Program-made: the position numbers and the translations under genes | Part shown: piece by piece, positions 1 to 5,649 of the stretch | Position numbering within the stretch: position 1 is the stretch's first letter | How the letters are laid out: every line of letters begins with the position of its first letter | From: an uncultured Clostridia bacterium | GTDB lineage: Bacteria > Bacillota > Clostridia > Oscillospirales > Oscillospiraceae | Assembly (NCBI GenBank): GCA_945487445.1 | Contig: CALYTU010000071.1 | Coordinates: forward strand, 1 to 7,981 | DNA: 7,981 nucleotides | Direction: 5' to 3' | The notes under the pieces: model-generated | Told to the model about the DNA's origin: nothing | Databases searched by the model: none | The model's input: only the letters and a program-made list of their open reading frames with translations

Positions 1-50
1 CGGATTTCTCACTTCGTTCGAAATGACAGATGGGGCTACTGAATAGATAC
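1..50 (+). mobile_element. Family A MITE-like element, right-hand 50 bp (cut by window edge)
   Basis: These 50 bases are identical to the last 50 bases of the complete 123-bp copy at 2533-2655, in the same orientation, ending in the terminal inverted repeat TACTGAATAGATAC. The rest of the copy lies outside the window, so its flanking direct repeat cannot be tested. The right flank begins ATTTCATT. Confidence 0.9.
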
Positions 51-85
51 ATTTCATTTTGCATAGTTTCCCAGAATACGCAAAT

Positions 86-123
86 ACTACCTCCGACGAT
101 CAAACGAAGGAGGTAGTTTTTTT
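86..123 (+). terminator. Intrinsic-terminator-like hairpin whose 3' arm contains the ribosome binding site of the next gene
   Basis: ACTACCTCC (86-94) pairs perfectly with GGAGGTAGT (109-117), with a 14-nt loop and a following run of T up to 123. The ATG of the surface-protein gene is the next base. The Shine-Dalgarno AAGGAGG (107-113) lies largely within the 3' arm. The hairpin could end an upstream transcript lying to the left, or act as an attenuator that both terminates and hides the ribosome binding site. No convincing promoter is visible between 51 and 85, so the two cannot be separated here. Confidence 0.65.
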
Positions 124-1248
124 ATGAAAGCAAAAGCCATTTTTGCGCGGCTGGTGCTCGTGCTGGCTGCGGTGTTGACGCTGGCCCTCCCCGCCGCGGC
201 AGACTTGCAGACCGGTGTGCTGCCCCAGGAGGAAGGCATCTACTGCTTCTCTCGCGAGGAGCTGGACGCCCGGACTGACCTGGAGGGCGTGTTTCTGACG
301 GCTGTCCCGAACAACGACCAAGCGGTGATGCTTCTGGGCAATCGGGCGCTCCGGGCGGGCGACGCGATCTCCCGTGCCGATCTCTCCCGCATCCGTCTGG
401 AGTCCGTTGCGGACGGCGATGTCGAGGTGGGATTCCTGCCCTTTGAGGGCGGTCATCTTGGAAGCGAGACGGTCCTGACCTTCCATCTGGAGCATGTGGA
501 GGAGGAAGCGCCCGTGGCGCAGAATGTCGAGCTGGAAACCTGGCGCAACCTGCCCAACACGGGGACACTTCGTGCCACCGATGATGCCGATGGCGCGCTG
601 ACCTTTCAGTTGGTGAACCGTCCGCGCCGGGGGACCGTGGATTTGAATCCCAACGGCAGCTTCACCTACACCCCCCGAAAAAACAAGGTGGGGGAGGACA
701 GCTTTACCTTCACCGCCACCGATGAAGCCGGAAACGTCTCCGCTCCGGCCACGGTCCGGGTGACAATCCGCAAGCCCACGGACGCCCAGACCTTTGCCGA
801 TTTGGATCGGGATGACCAGTTTGCGGCACTCTGGCTCCGGGAGACCGGTCTTTTCGGCGGCGAGGTGATTTCCGACCGCCTGAGCTTCGGCCCGGAACGG
901 ACCGTTAGCCGCGGCGACTTTTTGGCGATGGTCATGGATCTGGAGGGGATTGACCCCGAGATCGGCTTGCAGGTTTCCGGTTTTTCTGATGTGGAGGATG
1001 CTGCGCCCTGGCTCCGGCCCTATCTGGCCTCTGCCCTGCGCCGCGGCCTGATTACGGGCGAAGCCACAGCCGACGGTCTTGTTTTCCGGCCCAACCAGCC
1101 CATCACGCAGGCTGAGGCTGCCGCTTTGGTGGCCCAGGTGTTGGAGAGCGACGCGCTTCTGCCTGCCGCTCAGACCGATGCACCCGACGCACCTTTGACT
1201 CGGAAACAGGCTGCGGAGCTGCTTTATCAGGCGTCCAAGGCGGAATAA
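124..1248 (+). CDS. Exported surface protein with cadherin/Ig-like domain and C-terminal SLH repeats
   Basis: A 374-residue protein. Residues 1-26 form a Sec signal peptide: Lys/Arg N-terminus, a Leu/Val/Ala-rich core, and an AAA|D cleavage site near residue 26. Residues about 30-125 form a beta-rich segment with the pattern 'G..L.L.G..V..GD.IS..DL', as often seen next to bacterial cadherin-like modules. Residues about 130-218 match the tandem-95/cadherin-like (Big_9-type) pattern: RATDDADGALTFQ, GTVDLNPNGSFTYTP, then EDSFTFTATDEAGN. From residue 224 come SLH units: FADLDRD..., a well-formed one from FSDVEDAAPWLRPYLASA to TQAEAAALV (about 288-342), and a third with only its second half (LTRKQAAELLYQA). 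SLH repeats usually anchor proteins to pyruvylated secondary cell-wall polymer. The start is fixed by the signal peptide and by AAGGAGG 10 nt upstream. Its ligand or role cannot be told from sequence. It converges on the cyclophilin gene. Confidence 0.82.
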   Translation: MKAKAIFARLVLVLAAVLTLALPAAADLQTGVLPQEEGIYCFSREELDARTDLEGVFLTAVPNNDQAVMLLGNRALRAGDAISRADLSRIRLESVADGDVEVGFLPFEGGHLGSETVLTFHLEHVEEEAPVAQNVELETWRNLPNTGTLRATDDADGALTFQLVNRPRRGTVDLNPNGSFTYTPRKNKVGEDSFTFTATDEAGNVSAPATVRVTIRKPTDAQTFADLDRDDQFAALWLRETGLFGGEVISDRLSFGPERTVSRGDFLAMVMDLEGIDPEIGLQVSGFSDVEDAAPWLRPYLASALRRGLITGEATADGLVFRPNQPITQAEAAALVAQVLESDALLPAAQTDAPDAPLTRKQAAELLYQASKAE

Positions 1249-1270
1249 TCGAAGGAATAATTGAAAAAAG

Positions 1271-1393
1271 GTATCTATTCAGTAGCCCCATCTGTCATTT
1301 CGAACGAAGTGAGAAATCCGTTCCTTTTTGCGTAGATAATACGGATTTCTCGGCGATGAATCGCCTCGAAATGACAGGATACTGAACAGATAC
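1271..1393 (-). mobile_element. Family A MITE-like element, complete 123-bp copy with 8-bp target duplication
   Basis: This copy is the exact reverse complement of 2533-2655 (123 of 123 bases by eye). Its ends are the imperfect inverted repeat GTATCTRTTCAGTA. It is flanked by the direct repeat GAAAAAAG at 1263-1270 and 1394-1401, as expected of a target-site duplication from transposition. The duplicated target is the A-tract that forms the U-tail of the adjacent minus-strand terminator, so the insertion left one intact copy of the tail beside the hairpin. It encodes no transposase. Inside are two hairpin-forming sub-blocks with the shared core TGTCATTTCGA...GAGAAATCCG. Confidence 0.92.
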
Positions 1394-1394
1394 G

Positions 1395-1436
1395 AAAAAA
1401 GAAGCGGCAGGAAGTGAGCGGATCCCACTTCCTGCC
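1395..1436 (-). terminator. Intrinsic terminator downstream of the cyclophilin gene
   Basis: An 11-bp perfect stem, GGCAGGAAGTG (1406-1416) with CACTTCCTGCC (1426-1436), encloses a 9-nt loop. Read on the minus strand it is followed by GCTTC and six T (1395-1400). It is the first good terminator downstream of the minus-strand metK-to-cyclophilin gene series, 175 nt past the last stop. It may belong to a larger repeated module together with the adjacent 1440-1602 element. Confidence 0.75.
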
Positions 1437-1439
1437 AAT

Positions 1440-1602
1440 GATACGATTCTCTGATAAAACGCTGAAAGAAGCTTTGCGAGGCAAATTTGCGCCAGAGGAG
1501 GCGGAGGACGCAGGCGGACTTGACGCCCGGCAAGGACGACAACGATGTATGGCGCAAATCTGTCCGCAATGATATGAAATGGTTTTATTGGATAATAGTA
1601 TC
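1440..1602. repeat. Family B: 163-bp imperfect long inverted repeat, possible second MITE or structured RNA
   Basis: The left arm (1440-1493, starting GATACGATT and ending CAAATTTGCGCC) is matched by the reverse complement of the right arm (1551-1602, GGCGCAAATCTG ... AATAGTATC). Agreement is strongest in the outer 21 bp (GATAC.ATT.TC..ATAAAAC) and the inner 12 bp (11 of 12). The centre is a 57-nt GC-rich segment. It lies between the cyclophilin stop and its terminator. I found no clear flanking direct repeat and no second copy in the window, so mobility is only inferred from the symmetry. It encodes nothing convincing. A folded 3'-UTR RNA is an alternative. Confidence 0.6.
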
Positions 1603-1611
1603 AAAAATCGG

Positions 1612-2340
1612 TCAATTTGCCAGCTTTGCAAATACCGCCGATTCGATCACGACATCCACCAGGGGAACGGAGTGCTCGCCGTTATACGGGTTGTTCCCCA
1701 GTTCGATCTGACAGATCCTGTCAACGGTGTCCAGCCCCGCCACGATGTAGCCAAAAGCGGCGTACTTGCCGTCCAGAAAATCATTGTCTGCGTGCATCAG
1801 AAAAAACTGACTGGTGGCGGAGTCCATCAAATCCGCGCGGGCCATGGAAAGCACGCCACGAACGTGCAGCAGGGGATTTTCGATCCCGTTGGCGGAGAAT
1901 TCACCCCGAATGGGGGTCAATGCTTCCTTGCCCGCCCCGCCCTGGATCATGAAGCCGGGGTAGACCCGGTGGAAGACGGTTCCGTTGTAGAAGCCCCGGG
2001 CAACCAGGTCCTGGAAATTTCGGGCGGAAATGGGCGCGACATCCGGCCGCAGCCGGACGACCAGCTCGCCGAAGTCCGTGACCTTCAGCTTTACATAGTC
2101 CGTGACCTCGTCGGTCTCGGTGAAGTCGGAAACTGCCTTGCTGTCGATCTCCGCCTTCACGGATTCCATGTCCAGGGTTCCTGCTGCCGCTGGCTCCGCC
2201 GTTGTCACAGCGGGTTGCGGCGCAGCCGTGGTCTCCGGCTTCGTTCCTGTGGTTTCCGTTGTGACCGTGGTTTGATCCGCGCAGGCGAACAGCCCCAGAA
2301 GAAGCAGGAGCGCCAGCGTGATACACAGTGTTTTCTTCAT
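1612..2340 (-). CDS. Cyclophilin-type peptidyl-prolyl cis-trans isomerase, lipoprotein
   Basis: A 242-residue protein predicted to catalyse cis-trans isomerisation of X-Pro bonds in proteins outside the membrane. Residues 1-20 are a lipoprotein signal (MKKT, hydrophobic core, lipobox LFAC with Cys20 as lipidation site). Residues 21-55 are a Thr/Pro/Ala-rich linker, and the cyclophilin domain runs from about 83 to the end. The family signature FHRVYPGFMIQGG (123-135) keeps the catalytic Arg125 and the pocket residues Phe130, Met131 and Gln133; RGVLSMARA and SQFFL (177-181) follow. Position 188 (FLDGKYAAFG) is Phe where human cyclophilin A has Trp121, a change common in bacterial members and linked to weak cyclosporin binding. 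The ribosome binding site GAAAGGA (2351-2357) lies 10 nt upstream. It was probably the last gene of the metK operon: without the element at 2373-2495 its start lies 40 nt from the original mtaB stop. Confidence 0.93.
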   Translation of the reverse strand: MKKTLCITLALLLLLGLFACADQTTVTTETTGTKPETTAAPQPAVTTAEPAAAGTLDMESVKAEIDSKAVSDFTETDEVTDYVKLKVTDFGELVVRLRPDVAPISARNFQDLVARGFYNGTVFHRVYPGFMIQGGAGKEALTPIRGEFSANGIENPLLHVRGVLSMARADLMDSATSQFFLMHADNDFLDGKYAAFGYIVAGLDTVDRICQIELGNNPYNGEHSVPLVDVVIESAVFAKLAN

Positions 2341-2372
2341 GTGATTGTTGTCCTTTCTTTCTTAGCGGAATG

Positions 2373-2495
2373 ATACCAATTCAGCAGCTTGTCTTTTCGA
2401 GGGAGCTTGCGACCGAGAAATCCGTTTTTTTTCCGCAGAAGAAGGCGGATTTCTCACTTCGTTCGAAATGACAGGAGGGGTTACTGAACAGATAC
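2373..2495 (+). mobile_element. Family A MITE-like element, diverged 123-bp copy with 8-bp target duplication
   Basis: Aligned without gaps to the 2533-2655 copy, about 92 of 123 bases match by my hand count. The last half is best conserved (CGGATTTCTCACTTCGTTCG is identical), while the left end and the first inner hairpin are most changed. Direct repeats GCGGAATG at 2365-2372 and 2496-2503 flank it exactly, confirming both boundaries despite the divergence. It lies between the cyclophilin ribosome binding site and the original mtaB 3' end. It is probably an older insertion, or a different subfamily, than the identical copies nearby. Confidence 0.88.
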
Positions 2496-2511
2496 GCGGA
2501 ATGTTCAAACG

Positions 2512-2526
2512 TCAACGATTGTTCGA
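2512..2526 (-). other. mtaB: Displaced original 3' end of mtaB
   Basis: On the minus strand this reads TCG AAC AAT CGT TGA (Ser-Asn-Asn-Arg-stop). Joining it to the mtaB frame across the GATTGCAG duplication, with the element and one duplicate removed, continues the mtaB frame exactly as ...ELQLQSNNR-stop. It is therefore the ancestral end of mtaB, now cut off by the insertion at 2533-2655. Confidence 0.82.
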
Positions 2527-2532
2527 TTGCAG

Positions 2533-2655
2533 GTATCTGTTCAGTATCCTGTCATTTCGAGGCGATTCATCGCCGAGAAATCCGTATTATCTACGCAAAA
2601 AGGAACGGATTTCTCACTTCGTTCGAAATGACAGATGGGGCTACTGAATAGATAC
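2533..2655 (+). mobile_element. Family A MITE-like element, complete 123-bp copy inserted in the 3' end of mtaB
   Basis: A 123-bp element with ends GTATCTGTTCAGTA and TACTGAATAGATAC, identical to the inverted copy at 1271-1393. Direct repeats GATTGCAG at 2525-2532 and 2656-2663 are the target-site duplication. Internally there are two related hairpin blocks, one carrying GGCGATTCATCGCC and the other ACTTCGTTCGAA. It encodes no transposase, so mobilisation in trans is inferred. On the minus strand it is open in the mtaB frame and supplies the present 37-residue C-terminal tail and the TGA at 2541-2543. Confidence 0.93.
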
Positions 2656-3959
2656 GATTGCAGCTGTAGTTCGCCCAGGACCCCGTCCTCATGCAGTCCT
2701 GTGATCCGGACGGGCAGGACTCGATTGTGCAGGGCCTTGCCCCTGGCATAGACGCGGATGGAGTTGGGGGCGTGGCCGGTGTAATACGCGCCTGCCTCCT
2801 CTTCAAACAGGACGGATTGAACTGTGCCTATCATGGCCTCGCGGTAGGCCCGGTTCATTTCCGCGGCAACCGCAATGGCGGCAGCGGACCGAGCCTCCTT
2901 CACGGCGTTGCCGAGTTGACCCGGCATCTGATCCGCCGGGGTCCCGGGCCGCCGGGAATAGGGGAAGACATGCATGGCTGCAAGGCCGCATTTGTGAATG
3001 AAGGCGAGGCTCTCGGCAAACTCCGATTCCGTCTCCCCGGGGAAGCCCACGATCATGTCCGTGGTCACAGCGCAGCCCGGAAAATGCTCCTGAAGCAGGC
3101 CAACGCTTTCGTAATACCGGGCGGTGTCATATTTCCGCCGCATCCGGACCAACACCGTGTCGCTGCCCGACTGCATGGAAAGGTGAAAATGGGGGCAGAG
3201 GTTTTTGTGGGGCCGGAGCAGGCGGCAGAAGTCGCTGTCAATGATTCGCGGCTCCAAAGAACCAAGGCGAACGCGAACGTCTCCCGCCGCCTGGCAGACC
3301 GCGTCCACCAGCTGAGGCAGCCGCTCCCGCCGGCCCGTCTGTTTGTCCAGATCAACGCCCCAGGAGGCGATCTCAATGCCCGTGATAACGATTTCCCGAT
3401 AGCCGGCTCCGATCAGCTCCCGGGTCTGTGACACAGCATCCTCCAAAGGCAGGCTTCGCACGGGGCCGCGGGCATAGGGAATGATGCAATAGGAGCAGAA
3501 GTTGCTGCATCCGTCCTGCACCTTCAGCATGGCCCGGGTACGCGTGGAGAGGCCCCCGGGGGGCAGAATCTCGAAGTCCCGTCGCCGGAGCGCCTCGTCG
3601 AGCGCTTCCCGTCTGCGTCGGTCCACGGCGGTCTGTAATGCCATCTCCAGAAAGGCTTCCCGCCCGCCGGAGCCGGAGATCACGTCCACGCCCAGGGCCC
3701 GCACGTCCTCAGGCTTGATCTGGCTGTAGCAGCCGCAAACGGCCAGAACTGCCTGGGGGCACTGCTTGCGCAGTCTTCGAATCACATTGCGGTTTTTTTT
3801 GTCCGCCACGGCTGTGACGGTGCAGGTGTTCACGATGGCGAGGTCGAAATCTGTGCCCGGTCCGACCTCCGTGTGACCGCGTTCGGTGAGCCACTGCTCC
3901 ATGGCCTGGGACTCATATTGATTGACCTTGCAGCCCAAGGTCGTGATGAAGAACCTCAT
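2541..3959 (-). CDS. mtaB: tRNA t6A37 methylthiotransferase MtaB, with element-encoded C-terminal tail
   Basis: A 472-residue radical-SAM methylthiotransferase of the MiaB/RimO superfamily that converts t6A to ms2t6A at position 37 of ANN-decoding tRNAs. The N-terminal methylthiotransferase domain carries three cluster-binding cysteines in MtaB-type contexts: TLGCKVNQYES (C10), NTCTVT (C46) and CGCYSQ (C77). The radical-SAM CxxxCxxC is DGCSNFCSYC (C151, C155, C158), followed by IIPYARG. A TRAM-like domain follows at about 375-435. The final 37 residues, from YLFSS to EMTGY, are encoded by the inserted 123-bp element. The ancestral protein would have had 438 residues, close to normal family length, so the tail is an addition and the catalytic core is intact. 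Start: AAGG 7 nt upstream of ATG, and the conserved N-terminus begins at once. Downstream of metK and DUF6472 on the same strand. Confidence 0.95.
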   Translation of the reverse strand: MRFFITTLGCKVNQYESQAMEQWLTERGHTEVGPGTDFDLAIVNTCTVTAVADKKNRNVIRRLRKQCPQAVLAVCGCYSQIKPEDVRALGVDVISGSGGREAFLEMALQTAVDRRRREALDEALRRRDFEILPPGGLSTRTRAMLKVQDGCSNFCSYCIIPYARGPVRSLPLEDAVSQTRELIGAGYREIVITGIEIASWGVDLDKQTGRRERLPQLVDAVCQAAGDVRVRLGSLEPRIIDSDFCRLLRPHKNLCPHFHLSMQSGSDTVLVRMRRKYDTARYYESVGLLQEHFPGCAVTTDMIVGFPGETESEFAESLAFIHKCGLAAMHVFPYSRRPGTPADQMPGQLGNAVKEARSAAAIAVAAEMNRAYREAMIGTVQSVLFEEEAGAYYTGHAPNSIRVYARGKALHNRVLPVRITGLHEDGVLGELQLQSYLFSSPICHFERSEKSVPFCVDNTDFSAMNRLEMTGY

Positions 3960-3981
3960 AGCGTTACCTTATTAAACGAAA

Positions 3982-4103
3982 GGGTATAGTTGCAAAGTGA
4001 GGACCTACTACAAGATCTTGTATCCAAGAGTGACGAAACGAGCGAATATGTTGTATGCCAAAACCATCAGTTTTTACTCAGGTCCTCACTTTGCGACTAA
4101 CAC
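3982..4103. mobile_element. Family C: 122-bp MITE-like element with 9-bp target duplication
   Basis: TAGTTGCAAAGTGAGGACCT (3987-4006) and the reverse complement of 4080-4099 match in 19 of 20 positions. The outer few bases match more loosely. The direct repeat TAAACGAAA occurs at 3973-3981 and 4104-4112, exactly outside the 122-bp unit. The interior includes the perfect palindrome TACAAGATCTTGTA and shows no coding potential. It is unrelated in sequence to family A. It separates the DUF6472 gene from mtaB, whose ancestral spacing would have been 33 nt. Its long stem could also fold in the transcript. Confidence 0.85.
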
Positions 4104-4123
4104 TAAACGAAAAATGGAGCGTA

Positions 4124-4300
4124 TCATTGGTGCCGGGGCAGCTCATACTCGTCGCCCTTCTGGTAGAAGTGGCAGCGCACATCGCGGCGGGAGAAGATCC
4201 GTTCAAATTCGTCCTCGTCGAGTTCCATCCGGCAGTAGTATTCGTCGAATTCCTCATCATAGTCGTAATGCCAGCAGGTTTCGCAGATTGTGGATTCCAT
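4124..4300 (-). CDS. Small acidic Cys-containing protein, DUF6472-like
   Basis: A 58-residue protein starting MESTICETCWHYDYDEE and ending KGDEYELPRHQ. It contains C6-x2-C9, an acidic aromatic stretch (YDYDEEFDEYYC, C23), LDEDEFERIF, and C43 in RCHFYQKGDEYE. This CxxC...YDEEYD.Y.C...LDEDE...C.Y...GDEY layout is what I recall for DUF6472 proteins of Clostridia, whose function is unknown. The four cysteines suggest metal binding, which is inference. The start is set by a GGAGGAGGG ribosome binding site just upstream and no earlier in-frame start. It lies 38 nt downstream of metK and is probably co-transcribed from the SAM-controlled promoter. It is an ORF missed by a 60-residue cutoff. Confidence 0.85.
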   Translation of the reverse strand: MESTICETCWHYDYDEEFDEYYCRMELDEDEFERIFSRRDVRCHFYQKGDEYELPRHQ

Positions 4301-4338
4301 CCATCCAACCCTCCTCCGGTTTGCCGCGCGCGGTCCGT

Positions 4339-5484
4339 TTACCCAAACACGACGTCCGTCTGCTCCCAGGGCAGATCCAAATCCAAGCGGCCGAAGTGAC
4401 CGTAAGCGGCGGTGGGCTGATAGATGGGACGGCGCAGATTCAGCCGCTCAATGATGGCCGCGGGCCGCAGATCGAAGCAGCGCCGGACCAGACCGGAGAG
4501 CTCTGCGTCGGAGAGGGTGCCGGTGCCAAAGCTGTCCACCAGCACAGAGACGGGCTGGGCGACGCCGATGGCGTAGGCCAACTCGATCTGGCACTTTCTT
4601 GCCAGTCCGGCGGCGACGATGTTTTTGGCAATGTATCGCGCCATATAGGCGGCGGAGCGGTCAACCTTGGTGGGGTCCTTGCCGGAGAAGGCGCCGCCGC
4701 CATGGGCCGCATATCCGCCGTAGGTGTCCACAATGATTTTCCGCCCGGTCAGACCGGAGTCGGCCGCGGGACCGCCGATGACAAAACGGCCGGTGGGATT
4801 AACATAAAACTTTGTTTCACGGTCCAGCAGACCGGCGGGAAGGGTGGGCCGGATGACCTCCTCCACGATGGCGCTGCGCAGCGCGTCGATGGAGACGGCT
4901 TCGCTGTGCTGTGTGGAGACCACCACGGTGTCGATGCGTTCCACGGAGCCGTCTTCGCCGTACTGGACGGAGATCTGAGATTTGCCGTCAGGCCGGAGCC
5001 AGGGCAGGGCGCCCGATTTGCGCCGCTCGGTGAGCCGCTGGGCGAGCTTGTGCGCGAAGGAAATGGGGGCGGGCATCAGTTCGGGGGTCTCGTCGCAGGC
5101 AAATCCGAACATCATGCCCTGATCTCCGGCTCCGTTGGTTCTGTCGTCGTCGAAGGATGCGTTGACGCCCATGGCAATGTCACCGGATTGCTCGTCAATG
5201 GCAGTGAGAATGGCGCAGGTGTTTCCGTTGAAGCCCGCCTCGGGGGAGTTGTAGCCAATGTTGTTCAGGGTCCGGCGGGCCACCTGGGCAATGTCCACAT
5301 AGCAGTCGCAGGAGATTTCACCGGTCACAAGCACCATGCCGGTCGTGGCCACGGTCTCGCAGGCCACGCGGGCCATGGGGTCCTGGGCCAAAATCGCATC
5401 GAGGACGCCATCGGAAATCTGGTCACAAACCTTGTCCGGGTGACCTTCTGTCACAGATTCAGAGGTAAAGATGCGCTTTAACAT
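4339..5484 (-). CDS. metK: S-adenosylmethionine synthetase (methionine adenosyltransferase)
   Basis: A 381-residue cytoplasmic enzyme making SAM from methionine and ATP, near the 384 residues of E. coli MetK. It starts MLKRIFTSESVTEGHPDK, with His15-Pro16-Asp17 in the ATP/metal site. Signature 1 is GAGDQGMMFGFA (118-129). Signature 2 is GGGAFSGKDPTKVDRSAAY, from residue 262, containing the phosphate-binding Lys/Arg. A longer in-frame reading to 5571 would run through the riboswitch terminator and is rejected. The chosen ATG has AAAGGA 9 nt upstream, directly after the terminator T-tract. First gene of the proposed SAM-controlled operon with DUF6472, mtaB and a cyclophilin. Confidence 0.97.
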   Translation of the reverse strand: MLKRIFTSESVTEGHPDKVCDQISDGVLDAILAQDPMARVACETVATTGMVLVTGEISCDCYVDIAQVARRTLNNIGYNSPEAGFNGNTCAILTAIDEQSGDIAMGVNASFDDDRTNGAGDQGMMFGFACDETPELMPAPISFAHKLAQRLTERRKSGALPWLRPDGKSQISVQYGEDGSVERIDTVVVSTQHSEAVSIDALRSAIVEEVIRPTLPAGLLDRETKFYVNPTGRFVIGGPAADSGLTGRKIIVDTYGGYAAHGGGAFSGKDPTKVDRSAAYMARYIAKNIVAAGLARKCQIELAYAIGVAQPVSVLVDSFGTGTLSDAELSGLVRRCFDLRPAAIIERLNLRRPIYQPTAAYGHFGRLDLDLPWEQTDVVFG

Positions 5485-5500
5485 AGAACTAAGTCCTTTC

Positions 5501-5525
5501 AAAAAAACCCTGCCAAAAGGCAGGG
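5501..5525 (-). terminator. SAM riboswitch terminator of metK
   Basis: On the minus strand CCCTGCC-TTTT-GGCAGGG forms a perfect 7-bp stem (5508-5525) followed by seven T (5501-5507). It lies between the aptamer and the metK ribosome binding site (5494-5500), so SAM binding would stop transcription before metK. Confidence 0.92.
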
Positions 5526-5538
5526 GAGTTGTAGTGAT

Positions 5539-5630
5539 CCTCATCTGCCGATTTCTCGCCGGATTTGGCACCTTGCAAATGCAGGTTGCCGGGCTTCACA
5601 GGGCCGGTCCCTCCGCCACTCTTGATAAGG
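5539..5630 (-). promoter_or_regulatory. SAM-I (S-box) riboswitch aptamer
   Basis: The minus strand carries the S-box consensus in order: CTTATCAAGAG, then GGCGGAGGGACCGGCCC, TGAAGCCCGGCAACC, GGTGCCAAATCCGGC and GATGAGG. P1 can form between CCTTATC (5624-5630) and GATGAGG (5539-5545). The aptamer begins about 12 nt after the predicted transcription start and is followed by a terminator. The family binds SAM and turns expression off when SAM is plentiful, which makes sense for metK. Confidence 0.96.
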
Positions 5631-5649
5631 CTATTTATTTGTATTCTAT

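Noticed and set aside
1487..1711. Plus-strand ORF across the family B element, and the minus-strand ORFs 1275-1631 and 1279-1569
   Set aside because: They read through inverted-repeat elements and a terminator, have Arg/Ser-rich compositions with no domain, and no good ribosome binding site.
1..2663. CRISPR array suggested by several copies of one repeat
   Set aside because: The copies are 123 bp, irregularly spaced, in both orientations, and each has its own target duplication. There are no uniform spacers.
3982..4103. Hammerhead-like ribozyme core in family C (CTGATG and CGAAAC present)
   Set aside because: CTGATG is on the minus strand and CGAAAC on the plus strand, so no single transcript has both core parts.
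3997..5481. Long plus-strand ORF of 494 residues
   Set aside because: It is antisense to metK and DUF6472, both of which have clear motifs and ribosome binding sites. Long antisense frames are common in GC-rich genes.
5485..5571. N-terminal extension of metK
   Set aside because: It would be translated from the riboswitch terminator and part of the aptamer. The conserved MetK N-terminus begins at 5484.
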